Source: Aphanomyces cochlioides
Lineage: Eukaryota; Oomycota; Saprolegniomycetes; Saprolegniales; Verrucalvaceae
DNA: 64,000 bases
Direction of reading: 5' to 3'
Assembly: GCA_019828595.1 (NCBI GenBank)
Contig: JAHQRK010000018.1
Location: 682,001-746,000 of the forward strand
This document shows, in pieces, positions 12,043-22,164 of this stretch. A model generated the notes under the pieces. The model had not been told where the DNA came from and ran no database searches. It worked only from the letters and a program-made list of their open reading frames with translations. The position numbers and the translations under genes are program-made. Each line of letters starts with the position of its first letter. The stretch's first letter is position 1.

Positions 12043-12652
12043 ATGGCAAAGCGGCGGTTGAAGAGAAGACTGTTTCCTCTCTATCCTGGAATATCTCGAG
12101 AGGGATTCAACGCTGTGCTTGATGAGAGAACGCCTTGTCAATGAACTCAGACAACTCGAAAAATGGACGAAGACTTGCCGAAAGGTCGTTCTCTCGTTTT
12201 CGATCATCGGCCCTCGTCGAGACAGGTGGAGCTCAGCGAATGGCCAACACTGTCAATCATGTTTGAATACTCAATCTGCTTTGGTCTCGCTGCCGTAAAC
12301 ACGCGCATCGATCTTGTCCAGACCAAAGTCATTGACTCGAATGGAATGTTCCAGAATCGCGATACCCAAGAGGTCCAATTCTAGCTCAAGACTCTTTCGT
12401 GTTCAACTGGGATCAAACGCAAGCAAGTCATTGGGGTAAAGCTTCATCGAGGCAAGGTTTGTCGAGTTTCTGGCGATGGATTCACTTGTGCGGCCGTATG
12501 ACTGTCCCCAAGACAGAAGAACCAGTGAGGAAAGACTTCTCGATAGACTCATGCCATTCATGCCGCTGCGAAGCTCTCGTGCGTTGGGGCTATCTGTTCC
12601 ACGAGTTGTCATGGGTTTGCCGTTTAGAGATATTAAGATTCTGTAGTTGATC
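12043..12652 (+). CDS. Possible small gene, model unresolved
   Basis: This stretch between TTC27 and CFAP100 has coding-like segments but no single clean frame. One plus-strand chain starts at ATG 12043 (14-nt exon), then 12103-12184 (LCLMRERLVNELRQLEKW) and 12226-12372 (SIMFEYSICFGLAAVNTRID), with GT-AG introns of 46 and 41 nt. A further open stretch ends near 12652 (EERLLDRLMPFMPLRS). The minus strand also carries plausible segments (LLGIAILEHSIRVNDFGLDK), so strand is uncertain. The product is not recognised. The start would be 137 bp from the TTC27 start, compatible with a divergent promoter. Confidence 0.3.
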
Positions 12653-12708
12653 AAGTTTATGGCACTCTACTCCATCCAAGGTTGCATGTTTGACAGCAGT
12701 AAGAAGAA

Positions 12709-14455
12709 TCACCACTTGAAATGTTGCTGGTCAGCTTGGTCGTCGTCGTTCACGTGACTTTCGCTCTCTTGCTGCTTGGTTTGTCGAAGGGGTTGCGATC
12801 TCCACACGACTTGACGGCCTTTGCGTTTCTTGGGCGCTTGCATGCTTCGCTCCATCGACTTCTTCATGCGTTCTTCGTACATCTTGGTCTGTTGGGAAAT
12901 GCGTTCTTGGCGCACGCGCTCTCGTCGCTCTTTTTCTTTCTCCTTCTCGGCTTTGACAACGTAATCTTCCGGCATGTGTTCGATCGCGCTGAGTAAATCT
13001 TCTAGTCGAGCTTCTAAATCTGTGAGCATGAACAACGTATTGGGATTCGAGTCGGCTTCGAAGCCACAGCGCTGGTAAACGGCGAGAACTTTGTCGTGGA
13101 GCTCATTGAGCATCTTCTCTTGTACATTTTCGCCCGTGCCAGCGAGCGCACGTTGCCGCAAATGGTTGGCTTTCGCGTCTTCGATGGATATTTGTTCCTT
13201 GAGCTCGTCAATGTTTTGCTTGAGCATTTGCGTCTTCTTGTTCATCTTCTTCTTTGTCTCGCGGTAGTTTTGCTTGAGTTCTTCAAGGGACTGCTCGGTT
13301 TCTTGGCTATTTTGGATCAAGAACAAGTTGCTCTCTTCCAGAGCCGTGAAGATGTCGAGTAATTGCTGCGGGTTTTGGAAATACATGGGTAACTCTTCTC
13401 CGCTACTTGTAATCGTCAAATCGTCGAGATTTGGCATGGGTGGAATGGCATTTTGCGGTGCAGTGCTCTTGACCTTTTCGGCTTTCTTCTTTGGTTTGCC
13501 GTCTTTGTCAACATTACGCTCGCGCTCAATGCGGTCACGCTCTTCCTGCTCGGCCATTGCTTTGGCTCTGATTGCTTCCCATTCAGACATAGCCTTGGCT
13601 TTCTTTTTTTGCAAGCGTTCTTCCTGTCTGGAGCAGGTTATTAGACCTTGTGATTACTGTGGGGCACATACCGCTTGGCTTTCTTGGCCTTTTGCTCTGA
13701 TTCCCATTCAGGCGGTGTGAGCCCATCGAGAAATGCTTTGTACTTGAGGCAATCGTCTAATTGTTCCTTCAGCTTTGACATATCACTCTGTACAAGTTGG
13801 ATCTGCTGGTTGAGCTTTTTAATTTCCTGCACACGGTCTGCTTTTGCTTTGGTTTCTTTCTCAGCCTTCTTTATCGCTTCATGCGCCTTCTTGTCGTTCT
13901 CCTTGAGAAACGTATCGAATCGCACAGCATCTTCTTCAAGCATCAATTCACTCTTCTTGAGTGCTTCTTCTTTTAGTTGTGCCTTCTCTTCGAGCTTTCG
14001 GATCTCTTCTCGCTTCGTATCCAGCGACATCTAGCTGAAGAATCAGCATACGGCTTGAGCTTCAATTCGTCTTCACCTGCACCAAGAACATTTCACGCTT
14101 CTTGGAGATGAAATCGGTCATGTTTTCTTTCTCCCGTCTTCTGTCGCTCGAGATAGCTGCCGTGGCAGCAGCAACTAGTCCTCGCGTTTGTTTTGACTGT
14201 GTAATCGTTCCCAAATCCTGCGACTACAAGTCCATCAGCTCTCGATGTAGAAATTGCCCGTCCTACCGATTCTTCAAAGTGGAAGCGGCGGATATTGCCA
14301 CGCTTGGACGAGTTTGTGATTTTTTCGTGAATCTTCAGCTGGGCATTGTGCAAGCGCTCCTCTTCTTTCTTCTTTTTAATATCGTCGCGCATCCTGAACA
14401 CTTCTTCATCGGAAGGCAATGTAAACGGGTTGCCACTCGACTCTGTAGACATCAT
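12709..14455 (-). CDS. CFAP100: CFAP100 (CCDC37/MIA1-like axonemal coiled-coil protein)
   Basis: Four exons: 14267-14455, 14077-14223, 13672-14030 and 12709-13627 (introns 43, 46 and 44 nt), giving 537 aa. The N-terminus SGNPFTLPSDEEVFRMR matches the family signature NPF.LP.D. The conserved KKREMFLVQMSLDTKREEIR crosses the second splice junction, which supports the model. Downstream lies EEDAVRFDTFLKENDKKAHE, diagnostic of CFAP100/CCDC37. The rest is long heptad-like coiled coil rich in Lys and Glu. In Chlamydomonas the homologue MIA1 belongs to the modifier-of-inner-arms complex that tunes I1 dynein. It is expected in zoospore flagella. ATGs at 14455 and 14452 are both possible starts. Confidence 0.92.
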
Positions 14456-15548
14456 TATGAGCACGAATATTCAGCCCTTCTCTACCTGACAGAGTGCCTC
14501 CTCCATGCTCTCTATGGTTCATGCCTTTCGTTCCTTCAGCTTCACAACTTGTCGTTTCGTCATCTTCGCGCCAAAAATAGCTTTGGATTTTGAACTGCGG
14601 ATTTTTCGGAATCCAAGGGAAAGGACGCTTTTTTAATTAAACGTCTCGTTCAAAATAATTCTAAATGTGAACTAATTTTATTGTTTTTTACAAGTTGGAC
14701 TTTAGCAGTGATGGAAACTCCACTTGACATCGCCATGGACTGCTTTCGAGCCTCAATGTCATCGCCATGGACACGCCAGATCCTACATGAGCTAACACGA
14801 TGCACTCTACCACTAGCATTAAATAGTTGACAAATGACGACATTTGAACGTAGGGGGAGTGGAACTACCGAGTAGGTTTGCTGCGCTGTTGGCATGTGCT
14901 TTCGGGAAAACGAGAGGGAAGAAAGGGGGTGAGCCTCCTAGAGGAGCAATCATGCAAGCCAAGAATCCCTTTCTTTTTTCCATGAATATTATTGTTGAGG
15001 AAGAAAGAGCTCAAAAGGGGCAATGTAGCTCCAAGAGGGATAACTAACGATCTATTGCAGGTGGTGTTGGCAAGTGCTTAGATTGGTGAGTTGCAACGAT
15101 ATTGCGATCTTTCCTTTAAAGCCAAACCTCGGTGGAAGTCGAAGGACAATCACAGCTGGTGCCGTCGGTACGTACGAGAGCTTTTGGGAAGGCAACAATC
15201 CCCTAGGTGAGCCTATAGCGAAAGAAAGGCGCCTCCCAACTAGCAAGGAACACAAACGAGCCTGTTTTACGTTTCTCGCTTTGACGGAATCCATTTTCGA
15301 GTGCTCGATCCATGATAAGTTGACCAATATGGAAACTCTTGAAAACGTTCAAAATAGTCAATTTGGGGTTTAAGATAAAAGCAAATTGGTCAATATAACA
15401 GTAATGCAAGTGGTTCTGTTCAAGCCAAACCCTTCTATCGGCTCCTTCCTCGGTCATTTGGCGGTAAGTCCAAGCAGATCGCGTGAATGATGATTGTACT
15501 CCTTCTAGAAGAGATATTCCATTGCAGTAAGATAGAGAAGACGGTCTC
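14456..15548. other. Intergenic, about 1.1 kb, nothing firmly identified
   Basis: The stretch holds the divergent upstream regions of CFAP100 and ubinuclein. Short open stretches exist on both strands (for example 15074-15373 plus), but I see no family similarity, no consistent splice chain and no paralogue in the window. Two similar strings containing GGTGAGCCT occur near 14928 and 15206. The second half may contain upstream non-coding exons of ubinuclein. Confidence 0.4.
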
Positions 15549-17210
15549 ATGCGGATTCGATTTGAGGTTTCGCTCGAAAGTTCGGGAGAAATCGATTTCA
15601 AGGCATTGACAAAGACATTGCAGCCACCGCCGCGTGAAGAGAACGATGCGTTGGAAGAGAAACAAGACGCTGAAGAAGATCCCAACGTCGTGGATTTAAC
15701 AGATGACAACCCGGTGGCATCAACTATTCGAGCGCCACCAGTACCAGAGCCCTCGTCGCCACCACCCACTCTGTTTCAATCAAAGAAAGGATTCAACATT
15801 ATCGAACACTTGGAGCAGCGATATGGCAAAGGCGGATTTCTAGATATCAAGGGAAAGCCGCCGCCGCGAAAGAATGTTGACTATGACGATTTGTACGACT
15901 CTGAAGATTCATTCATCGACGACTCGGATTTGCATGAATCGATTGAAAACACATATTTCCAAAGCCAAGTCAAGACAAAGCACAGCGGCTTCTTCGTCAA
16001 TGCTGGAGAGAGTATTGAAACAATTCGAGATACAGATAAAGCCGCTGACTTATCAGCCGAAGCATACGACAGCGAGAACGAATCGCCCAAGAAGAAAGGC
16101 AAGAAATATATCCACGAAGACATGTACACTGAAGATGACTGGCAGCCAGGTCCTGATGTTGAAGCTGTCTTAACAAAATTCAAGCAAGAGGCTACCGAAT
16201 GTACAACAAACTATCTCTCAAGGGCTGATCTAATCCTGCACTTCACATGTAGATTTTGCTCAAAACGCAGCATCGAAAGTGTGGCCGCCAGCGCTGGACG
16301 ATGGACTTCGCGAAGTGGACAAGTTGGTCGTGGCAGCTCATCCTCAAGGATGGCGTGTCAATGGCTACATGGCTCATCTGATGTCATTCCTTCCATACAC
16401 AAAAACGACTCTTCGGACGCGTATGACCATGTTGGAAGCACGAGACAACGCCAGCGATGCCAAGCAAAAAGTGGAAGAACATGTTGTTGCTTTCCAGTCA
16501 AATGTACGCTCTCTATCTTTGATTCTCTAATGACGAGTCCGAATGGCAATAGATGGCGCCGTATGGAGTCAAACTAGAGTCCACTGAATCGAGCGCAGAG
16601 CAGACGAAAGAAGCCGTCATGGCCGATTCACAAGTCGCGAATTTGATCTACATGGCTCTCACTATGTTGGATGAATGGGTTGTCAAGGAAAACGAATACA
16701 GGTGAAGTGAAAGGAGAGGTTTTCATAATAAGTCGATAGACCATTGCTTAAGCAAGACGACAAGAAGTTGCTCGAAGAGGCCGACACTGTCTTACTGAGC
16801 ACTCAAAAGGAGAGGAACCGCCTGTACAATAAGGTAAACGTGGTCGAAATGACGAGATCCTCACCGAACATTAGCTTTTAGCGAGCATGCCAGCCAAACT
16901 TCATGGTTTGATTGATGTGGCTGCTCTCCGTGAACTATTCAAAATTGGCCGCAAGGGAAGCAACTACAAGCCCAATACGCCTCATTCAACCCCGATGACA
17001 AAGAAGGCGGGCTCGACCACAGCAAAGAAACCAATAAAGACTCCTCCAGTCAAAGCGCCCAAGGCCAAGGAAAGCCCCGCAACGACGACTGATCCAGCTG
17101 CACCCAAAGCACCTCCTGCTAAAAAAGCCGCCAAACCCCTCAAGTCACGCCGATTCGAAACATGTCCAATTTGGTCACCCGTGGATTTCCAGGAGAGGAA
17201 AGCTTCGTAA
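15549..17210 (+). CDS. Ubinuclein-like protein (HIRA complex subunit, HRD domain)
   Basis: Five exons: 15549-16200, 16253-16503, 16553-16701, 16740-16833 and 16875-17210 (introns 38-52 nt), giving 493 aa. The N-terminal MRIRFEVSLES fits the family's first strand. Residues about 110-155 contain YDDLYDSEDSFIDDSDLHE and KTKHSGFFVNAG, the Hpc2-related domain of ubinuclein/HPC2. That domain binds HIRA for replication-independent deposition of histone H3.3. The second exon has VNGYMAHLMSFLPYTKTTLR, matching the conserved middle (UBN_AB) domain. The C-terminus is a basic Lys/Pro/Ala-rich tail of the kind seen in chromatin proteins. HRD sequence and domain order agree with UBN proteins, although this copy is shorter than animal UBN1. 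Predicted location: nucleus. Confidence 0.88.
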
Positions 17211-17591
17211 TAGATGCCAATAGTCACGATCTTTGCTTACTCGACACGGTTGGTTCGCCCCGAAAGCCTTCTCTGTTCCTCAACCCACATCAACCTCAGC
17301 ATGTGCAGAAGCCGCTAGTTTGACGCACAGACAGAATGAGTCGTCATTCAGTACTCTATGTGCTCCTTGTGTTCGGCTGTTCCTTGCCGCCTTCTACCAT
17401 CCGCCAAGGCATCAGTACAAATTGACAGCAGTCAACATGGAAGTGACTTCGTTCCCTTGCTAATGATGAATCATCCCTCATTTCAAAAGCGACAGCATGG
17501 GCTTCATCCGCAGAAAAATCAATGTGAAGATCCCATTTATGAGCCATAACCGAGCGAGACAGTTGAAAGAGTTGCTTCATGGAGAAACATT
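17211..17591. other. Convergent 3' region, no gene seen
   Basis: About 380 bp lie between the stop codons of ubinuclein (plus) and the elicitin-like gene (minus). Open stretches here lack family similarity and start or splice context. It probably holds the two 3' untranslated regions. Confidence 0.5.
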
Positions 17592-18194
17592 TCAAGCGAA
17601 CATGTTAGCCAAAACGACAACTGCAGCATTCAAGCCCAGCAATGAACCGCAAGACGCCACGCTTGTCGATGGCACTGCACCAGGTGATACAATAGGGTTG
17701 GCACTAGGAAACACGGTGGTCGCTGGGGAGTTTGGAGACACAGCTGGAGAAGGCGTCGTCGGTTGGAATGTCTTAGATGTATTTGTTGGCAAAGGTGTTG
17801 TGGATGGCGCAGTCGTCCCGTTCACGGATTGAGTCACGCCCAAGAAATCGCGCAACTTCCAATTGAATGATGCTGTGTCCGTCGTGCCTGGTGCGTTGTC
17901 GAGATTGTTGAATGTGCATGGAGGATTCATCAGGTTGATGGACGACACGACACCATTCCACCACTTATTGCACGCTTGAGAGTTCAAAATCTTGTCCCAA
18001 GTCGCCTCGACCGGTGGCGCGAATCCCAAGAGGAAGCTAGTTTCCTTTGAACAAGCCACAGCGTCGTCGTTGTGCACACTCGACCAAATGAGATCCGTGA
18101 CGTCAACAGAGCATTTCTGCGGTGGCTCGATCTGCGCAATCGAGCTAACAAAGCATATCTGGGCCAAGATCATGACAGACTTCAGACTTCGCAT
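17592..18194 (-). CDS. Secreted elicitin-like protein with Ser/Thr stalk
   Basis: A single exon of 200 aa. The ATG at 18194 gives a signal peptide (MRSLKSVMILAQICFVSSIA). The mature part has cysteines at about 28, 48, 75 and 93. The spacing QACNKWWNGVVSSINLMNPPC matches the C-K-x-x-x-x...N-A-P-x-C end of elicitin domains, and Leu- and Pro-rich positions match too. Two of the six canonical elicitin cysteines are not in place, so this is elicitin-like rather than a classical elicitin. It is followed by a Thr/Pro/Ser-rich stalk (TTPLPTNTSKTFQPTTPSP). The C-terminal hydrophobic tail (GLNAAVVVLANMFA) is typical of GPI anchoring. Elicitin-like proteins are oomycete surface proteins that bind sterols and can trigger host responses. 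Binding here is unproven. Confidence 0.75.
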   Translation of the reverse strand: MRSLKSVMILAQICFVSSIAQIEPPQKCSVDVTDLIWSSVHNDDAVACSKETSFLLGFAPPVEATWDKILNSQACNKWWNGVVSSINLMNPPCTFNNLDNAPGTTDTASFNWKLRDFLGVTQSVNGTTAPSTTPLPTNTSKTFQPTTPSPAVSPNSPATTVFPSANPIVSPGAVPSTSVASCGSLLGLNAAVVVLANMFA

Positions 18195-18300
18195 GCCAAG
18201 CAACTTGGGTAATTACGCCAGGTGAGTACAGTGGGTGATACCCCATGTCTTGTGGAGGACATCAACAACTTCAAGCGTATAATCAAAAGCACATTTTTAA

Positions 18301-19080
18301 TTAAACTTGCGACGATTGATAGCCAGGATAGCCTGGTTGAGAGCCTGGAGGATAGCTATTGTAGCTGGGATGGCTGCCCTGAGTTGCTGGGTATCCTGGT
18401 TGAGAGCCAGGGTACGTGGGCTGAAATGGTGCTTGGTGCCCTGGATATGGAGGAGGAGGTCCAGGGTACGGTGGTGGCGGCGCGCTTGGCGTGCTGTGAG
18501 AATAAGCAGGATATCCAGGCTGGGCTGTAAACGCTGCTGGTGGTGGTTGAATTGGTGGGCCACCGTGATAACCAGGATATCCAGGCTGAGCGGCAAATGT
18601 TGGTTGTGGAAATGGTGCAGGGTGGGCAGAATATGCAGGATATCCTGGCTGAGCTGAAAACGAGTGTTGATGGGATGGGTATGGTTGAGGATAGCCTGGG
18701 TAGGCCGCTGTGGATGTATTTTGGAGCTGAATGGACATATTGATGGTTCCCTTTTGGTGGCGACCATGGCTCACTGGATACCATTGATCGACCATCTGCC
18801 CGTGGAGGAAAGCATTAACCGGGACAAGGCATGTGCCGATGAATTCATCACTCACCCAGTTGGAGTCTTTTATAATCACGACGAGCTGTTCTGTTTGAGG
18901 ATCCATGACAGTGAAGACAAAAGTGTCGTTCCAGACAGGATTCTTCCCGCCGTTGTCGTGGACGCGACTTCGAAAGGACCGAGCGCCTACTTGGACGATG
19001 CAGTAGGGATCTTGCTTGCCGATCAGCTGGACATCACGAAGGTTCGTCGCCCGCTTCACGGTCACCTGGAGTTCATGCAT
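18301..19080 (-). CDS. C2-domain protein with PGYP tail (family copy 1)
   Basis: A single exon of 259 aa. The start at 19080 (MHELQVTVKRATNLRD) is chosen because the paralogues begin at the equivalent MPEL. Residues about 1-125 form one C2 domain (GKQDPYCIVQVG, VHDNGGKNPVWNDTF, DEFIGTCLVPV). The conserved Asp in QDPY and Asp residues in the later loop suggest calcium-dependent membrane binding, by analogy with the family. The rest is Pro/Tyr/Gly-rich with repeated QPGYP, YPGY and PPPPYPG. It lacks the glutamine tract and C-terminal glycine zipper of copies 2 and 4. It is head-to-head with copy 2. Confidence 0.85.
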   Translation of the reverse strand: MHELQVTVKRATNLRDVQLIGKQDPYCIVQVGARSFRSRVHDNGGKNPVWNDTFVFTVMDPQTEQLVVIIKDSNWVSDEFIGTCLVPVNAFLHGQMVDQWYPVSHGRHQKGTINMSIQLQNTSTAAYPGYPQPYPSHQHSFSAQPGYPAYSAHPAPFPQPTFAAQPGYPGYHGGPPIQPPPAAFTAQPGYPAYSHSTPSAPPPPYPGPPPPYPGHQAPFQPTYPGSQPGYPATQGSHPSYNSYPPGSQPGYPGYQSSQV

Positions 19081-19606
19081 GGGACTTGGCAGAAATGCCG
19101 TTTCTCTTTTGCAAGGAATGTTGGGCGTCAATAAACATCATCCGGATAGGGACACTATCCGGATAATGTACGGATAACAACCTTTCAAAGGGTCGGACAG
19201 ACTCCTATCAAGCACCGGACAGACTCCAATCTGGTCAAACACCGGACAGACTTGAGTCAAACACCGGATTTTGAGGGATATCGCATGTGCGGCCAAGTGC
19301 AAGTTCAAATTCAGGAAATTCGATGCCAACATGGCATTGATGATGACGCCTTTGGGTTCTCTTGAGGACATTTGCACATTCCGTACGTAGAGACAATTCG
19401 CGCAATGCTAAACATGGCGACAAGCACACCTTTTATTGACGGCCTTTTGACGCACGAAAAACATGAGGCAGATGTTGGACAGCTCTCGCAGGAATTCAGC
19501 AAGAATTTTCCAAATTAAAATATTTTCATACAATTATCAAGATTAATCGGATGGAATTTCGAAAAAATACTCGATCAAACAGGGAGTTCTCACTTCGATT
19601 TTGGAC
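19081..19606. promoter_or_regulatory. Divergent intergenic region between C2 copies 1 and 2
   Basis: About 525 bp separate the two start codons, so promoters of both genes must lie here; no specific element was identified. It holds the ATCCGGATA palindromes and the short degenerate tandem repeat listed separately, then AT-rich DNA up to the copy 2 start. Confidence 0.45.
19192..19269. repeat. Degenerate tandem repeat, CACCGGACAGACT unit
   Basis: Four imperfect copies of a CACCGGACAGACT-like unit start near 19192, 19213, 19240 and 19262, separated by 7-14 bp. It follows two ATCCGGATA-type palindromes at 19140-19148 and 19156-19166. It is non-coding. Confidence 0.6.
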
Positions 19607-20836
19607 ATGCCGGAGCTCCACCTTCGCGCAGTCAGCGGGAGAAACCTCCACGATGCACAAACCTTTGGCAAACAAGATCCCTTCTGCAAAATCCAAGTCG
19701 GAAACCAATTACAGAAGACCAAGGTCCACGACAACGGCGGTCGCTTTCCAGTTTGGAACGAAAAATTTGTCTTCAATGTGAGAGATCCACAAGTCGACCA
19801 GATCACGATCACGATCGAAGATGAAAATGTGTTTGACAACGGCTACATTGGAACCGTGCGCATTCCCGTGAACACGTTTCTCCATGGACAAGTCGTGGAC
19901 CAATGGTATCCCGTCATGCGGAACAAGGATCACCGTGGCGAGATCAACCTCCGTGTCCAGTTGATGAACGTACCAGGTCAAACGGCTGGTGCTCCTGCGG
20001 GATACCAACCAGCTCCACAGCCTGGATATCCTGCGGCTCAACCTGGTTACCCTGCGGCACAACCAGGGTATCCTGGCCAACAAGGATACCCCGGTGCCCA
20101 ACCGAATTATCCCGGTGCTGCACCAGCGTACCCCAACGCCCCTCCTGCGTACCCTGTTGCTCAACCTGGAGCTGCACCACCTGGAGCTGCACCAGCGGCT
20201 GCTCCCCCAGCGTATCCCAGTGCTGCCCCTTCGTACCCTGGGGCTCAGAGCAGTCAACAACAATTGCAGGAGCAACAAGCTCAGTTGCAAGCACAACAAG
20301 CTCAACTTCGTCAGCAACAAGAACATCAAAATGCTCTTATGCAGCAACAGCAACAAGCTGCGATTCAACAACAGCAAGCTCAAGTTCAACAGCAGATGGC
20401 GGCCAACCAACAACAAATCCAGCAACAACAACGTCAATTGGAACAACAACGAGCACAGTTGGCCCAGCAACAAGCAAGTCTCAACGCGTCGAGAAATGTC
20501 TACGCTCAACCCCCCCCACCTGTCTACGCCCAACCTCCACCTGTGTATGGTGCTCCACCCCCAGTGTATGGGGCACCTCCTGTAGTTGTGCAGCAGCCTG
20601 TCGTAATGGCTCCACAACCCGCTGTTGTAATCGGCGCACCTCCACCAGTCTATATGGGTGGTCCTGTCATCTACGACTCCCCCTACATGTATGGTCGTCC
20701 TTATGGCGACGATGGTGGCGTAGCTATGGGTGCTGCTGCAGGTCTTGGCCTAGGTCTTGCTGGTGGTGTCTTACTCGGTAGTGCACTTGGTGATGATCAT
20801 GGATTCGGTTACGATGGAGGCTTTTTCGGTGACTAA
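19607..20836 (+). CDS. C2-domain, PGYP/Q-rich, glycine-zipper protein (SRC2-like, copy 2)
   Basis: A single exon of 409 aa. The start MPELHLRAVSGRN begins the C2 domain (residues 1-125: GKQDPFCKIQVG, HDNGGRFPVWNEKFVF, DNGYIGTVRIPVN). A PGYP/PAYP tract follows, then about 90 residues of Gln-rich sequence with heptad-like QAQLRQQQ spacing. After this come PPPVYG repeats and finally GAAAGLGLGLAGGVLLGSAL, a GxxxG glycine zipper ending in GGFFGD. The order C2, Pro-rich, glycine zipper, acidic Gly/Phe end resembles plant SRC2 proteins. A role in calcium-linked membrane or vesicle association is inferred. The C2 DNA is nearly identical to copy 4, which suggests recent duplication or conversion. Confidence 0.85.
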   Translation: MPELHLRAVSGRNLHDAQTFGKQDPFCKIQVGNQLQKTKVHDNGGRFPVWNEKFVFNVRDPQVDQITITIEDENVFDNGYIGTVRIPVNTFLHGQVVDQWYPVMRNKDHRGEINLRVQLMNVPGQTAGAPAGYQPAPQPGYPAAQPGYPAAQPGYPGQQGYPGAQPNYPGAAPAYPNAPPAYPVAQPGAAPPGAAPAAAPPAYPSAAPSYPGAQSSQQQLQEQQAQLQAQQAQLRQQQEHQNALMQQQQQAAIQQQQAQVQQQMAANQQQIQQQQRQLEQQRAQLAQQQASLNASRNVYAQPPPPVYAQPPPVYGAPPPVYGAPPVVVQQPVVMAPQPAVVIGAPPPVYMGGPVIYDSPYMYGRPYGDDGGVAMGAAAGLGLGLAGGVLLGSALGDDHGFGYDGGFFGD

Positions 20837-20996
20837 ATCTATCCAATGGCCTTGTGTGTATATATATCTTTGCAAGCTGCTCCTGCATTATGAATATTAA
20901 AAGAGAGAGTCAATTTATGTACTTGTCGGATACAGTGAATGCCCGGTCATAGGACTTTTGAGGAGTTGGTCGAGATGATTAATGGATGCTTGTGCG

Positions 20997-21560
20997 CTAG
21001 TCGAAGAACGAGGGGGCCTCGTAGACGACAGTCTCATACACGACTGGTGTTTCATACACGACAGGGGTCTCAACCACCACTGGAGCGGCAGCAACGTAAA
21101 CGGGTTGTTCCACCACGACTGGATAGGATAGTTGAACATAAGTGGGGTAGGCAACCTGGGCAGCGGGGGGAGCTGAGTAAGTAACAGCAACGCCAAGGAG
21201 TTGAATTCCAAGATTGATACTGCCTTGTTGGTGTCGGTGGTGGCCGTGGTGCACTGGAAACCATTGATCCACATATTGGCCATGGAGGAAGGCACTCACG
21301 GGAATCCGGCACGTGCCAATGTGCTCATCACTGATCCAGCCAGAATCGCGGATAAACACATCGAGTTCCTCCACCTGAGGGTTGGCAACTGGGATGATGA
21401 AGGTTTCCTCCCACAATGGATCTGTTCCACCGTTCTCATGGACTCGTGTTCGAAACGCAAGGCTGCCAAGCAAGACGTCGCAGTATGGATCTTGTCTTCC
21501 AATCATTTGGACATCGCGAAGGTCCACGGCACGCTTCACGGTCACTCGTAGCTCGGGCAT
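20997..21560 (-). CDS. C2-domain protein (family copy 3)
   Basis: A single exon of 187 aa. The start at 21560 (MPELRVTVKRAVDLRD) aligns with the other copies; an upstream in-frame extension to 21686 lies in duplicated non-coding DNA. The C2 domain covers about 125 residues (GRQDPYCDVLLG, HENGGTDPLWEETF, DEHIGTCRIPV). It is closest to copy 1, which is also on the minus strand. The tail is short and Val/Tyr/Pro-rich (PVVYETPVVYETVVYE) and ends SFFD, without the glutamine tract. It forms a head-to-head pair with copy 4. Confidence 0.85.
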   Translation of the reverse strand: MPELRVTVKRAVDLRDVQMIGRQDPYCDVLLGSLAFRTRVHENGGTDPLWEETFIIPVANPQVEELDVFIRDSGWISDEHIGTCRIPVSAFLHGQYVDQWFPVHHGHHRHQQGSINLGIQLLGVAVTYSAPPAAQVAYPTYVQLSYPVVVEQPVYVAAAPVVVETPVVYETPVVYETVVYEAPSFFD

Positions 21561-21565
21561 GGCAA

Positions 21566-22164
21566 ATTGGAAAGTGATCTTTTCTCTTGGCGAGAATCCA
21601 GCATGCCACAACCCTCGTGAAATTCGGACGATGTGGAATTTCACACATTTGAAATGTCTTCTCAGAAAACAGTCAAAATATCTCACAGTTTACTCATTTA
21701 TACAGGTTTAAGAGAGAATATATTCTAATTTTTTGTATTTATTTTAAAAGTAATTGATTTAAAGAGTATACCAACCTTTTGCCCCTCGTTATGCTCTCAC
21801 CAACAGACTCCAATGCTGTGCGATCAATTCTTGCGATCTCCTGCGATCAGGGAACGATTCATCAGGCTCAAATGTTAGTTTTGCTCACTTTGACGCTGAG
21901 TTCTCCTCTGTCCTACACGTTTGACTGGCACCCCAGTCGTCATTGTATCAAGTACGAAGGAGTGTTTCTCAGCAGAATCCAGGGAAGTTTGAAGTGGATC
22001 AGTGCAAGGACACGTTGGTGTCGTGATTATTGGCCTGCTTAATGCGTGCATCGCATGGCTTTATGATCGCACCTGAATCTCAACGTGGTCATAACACAAT
22101 GATTTGTAACGCGACTCGTGACAGGACGGACAATCATTTCGTCAAATTCTTTGTCAGTTGAGAA
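21566..22164. repeat. Duplicated intergenic block, unit A
   Basis: The region between copies 3 and 4 matches the region before copy 5 (about 23698-24238) along most of its length. Shared strings include AAAGTGATCTTTT, ACACATTT.AAATGTCTTCT, TGGCACCCCAGTCGTCA and ATTGGCCTGCTT. This places both divergent promoters inside one duplicated segment. The block is otherwise non-coding and AT-rich. Confidence 0.8.
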
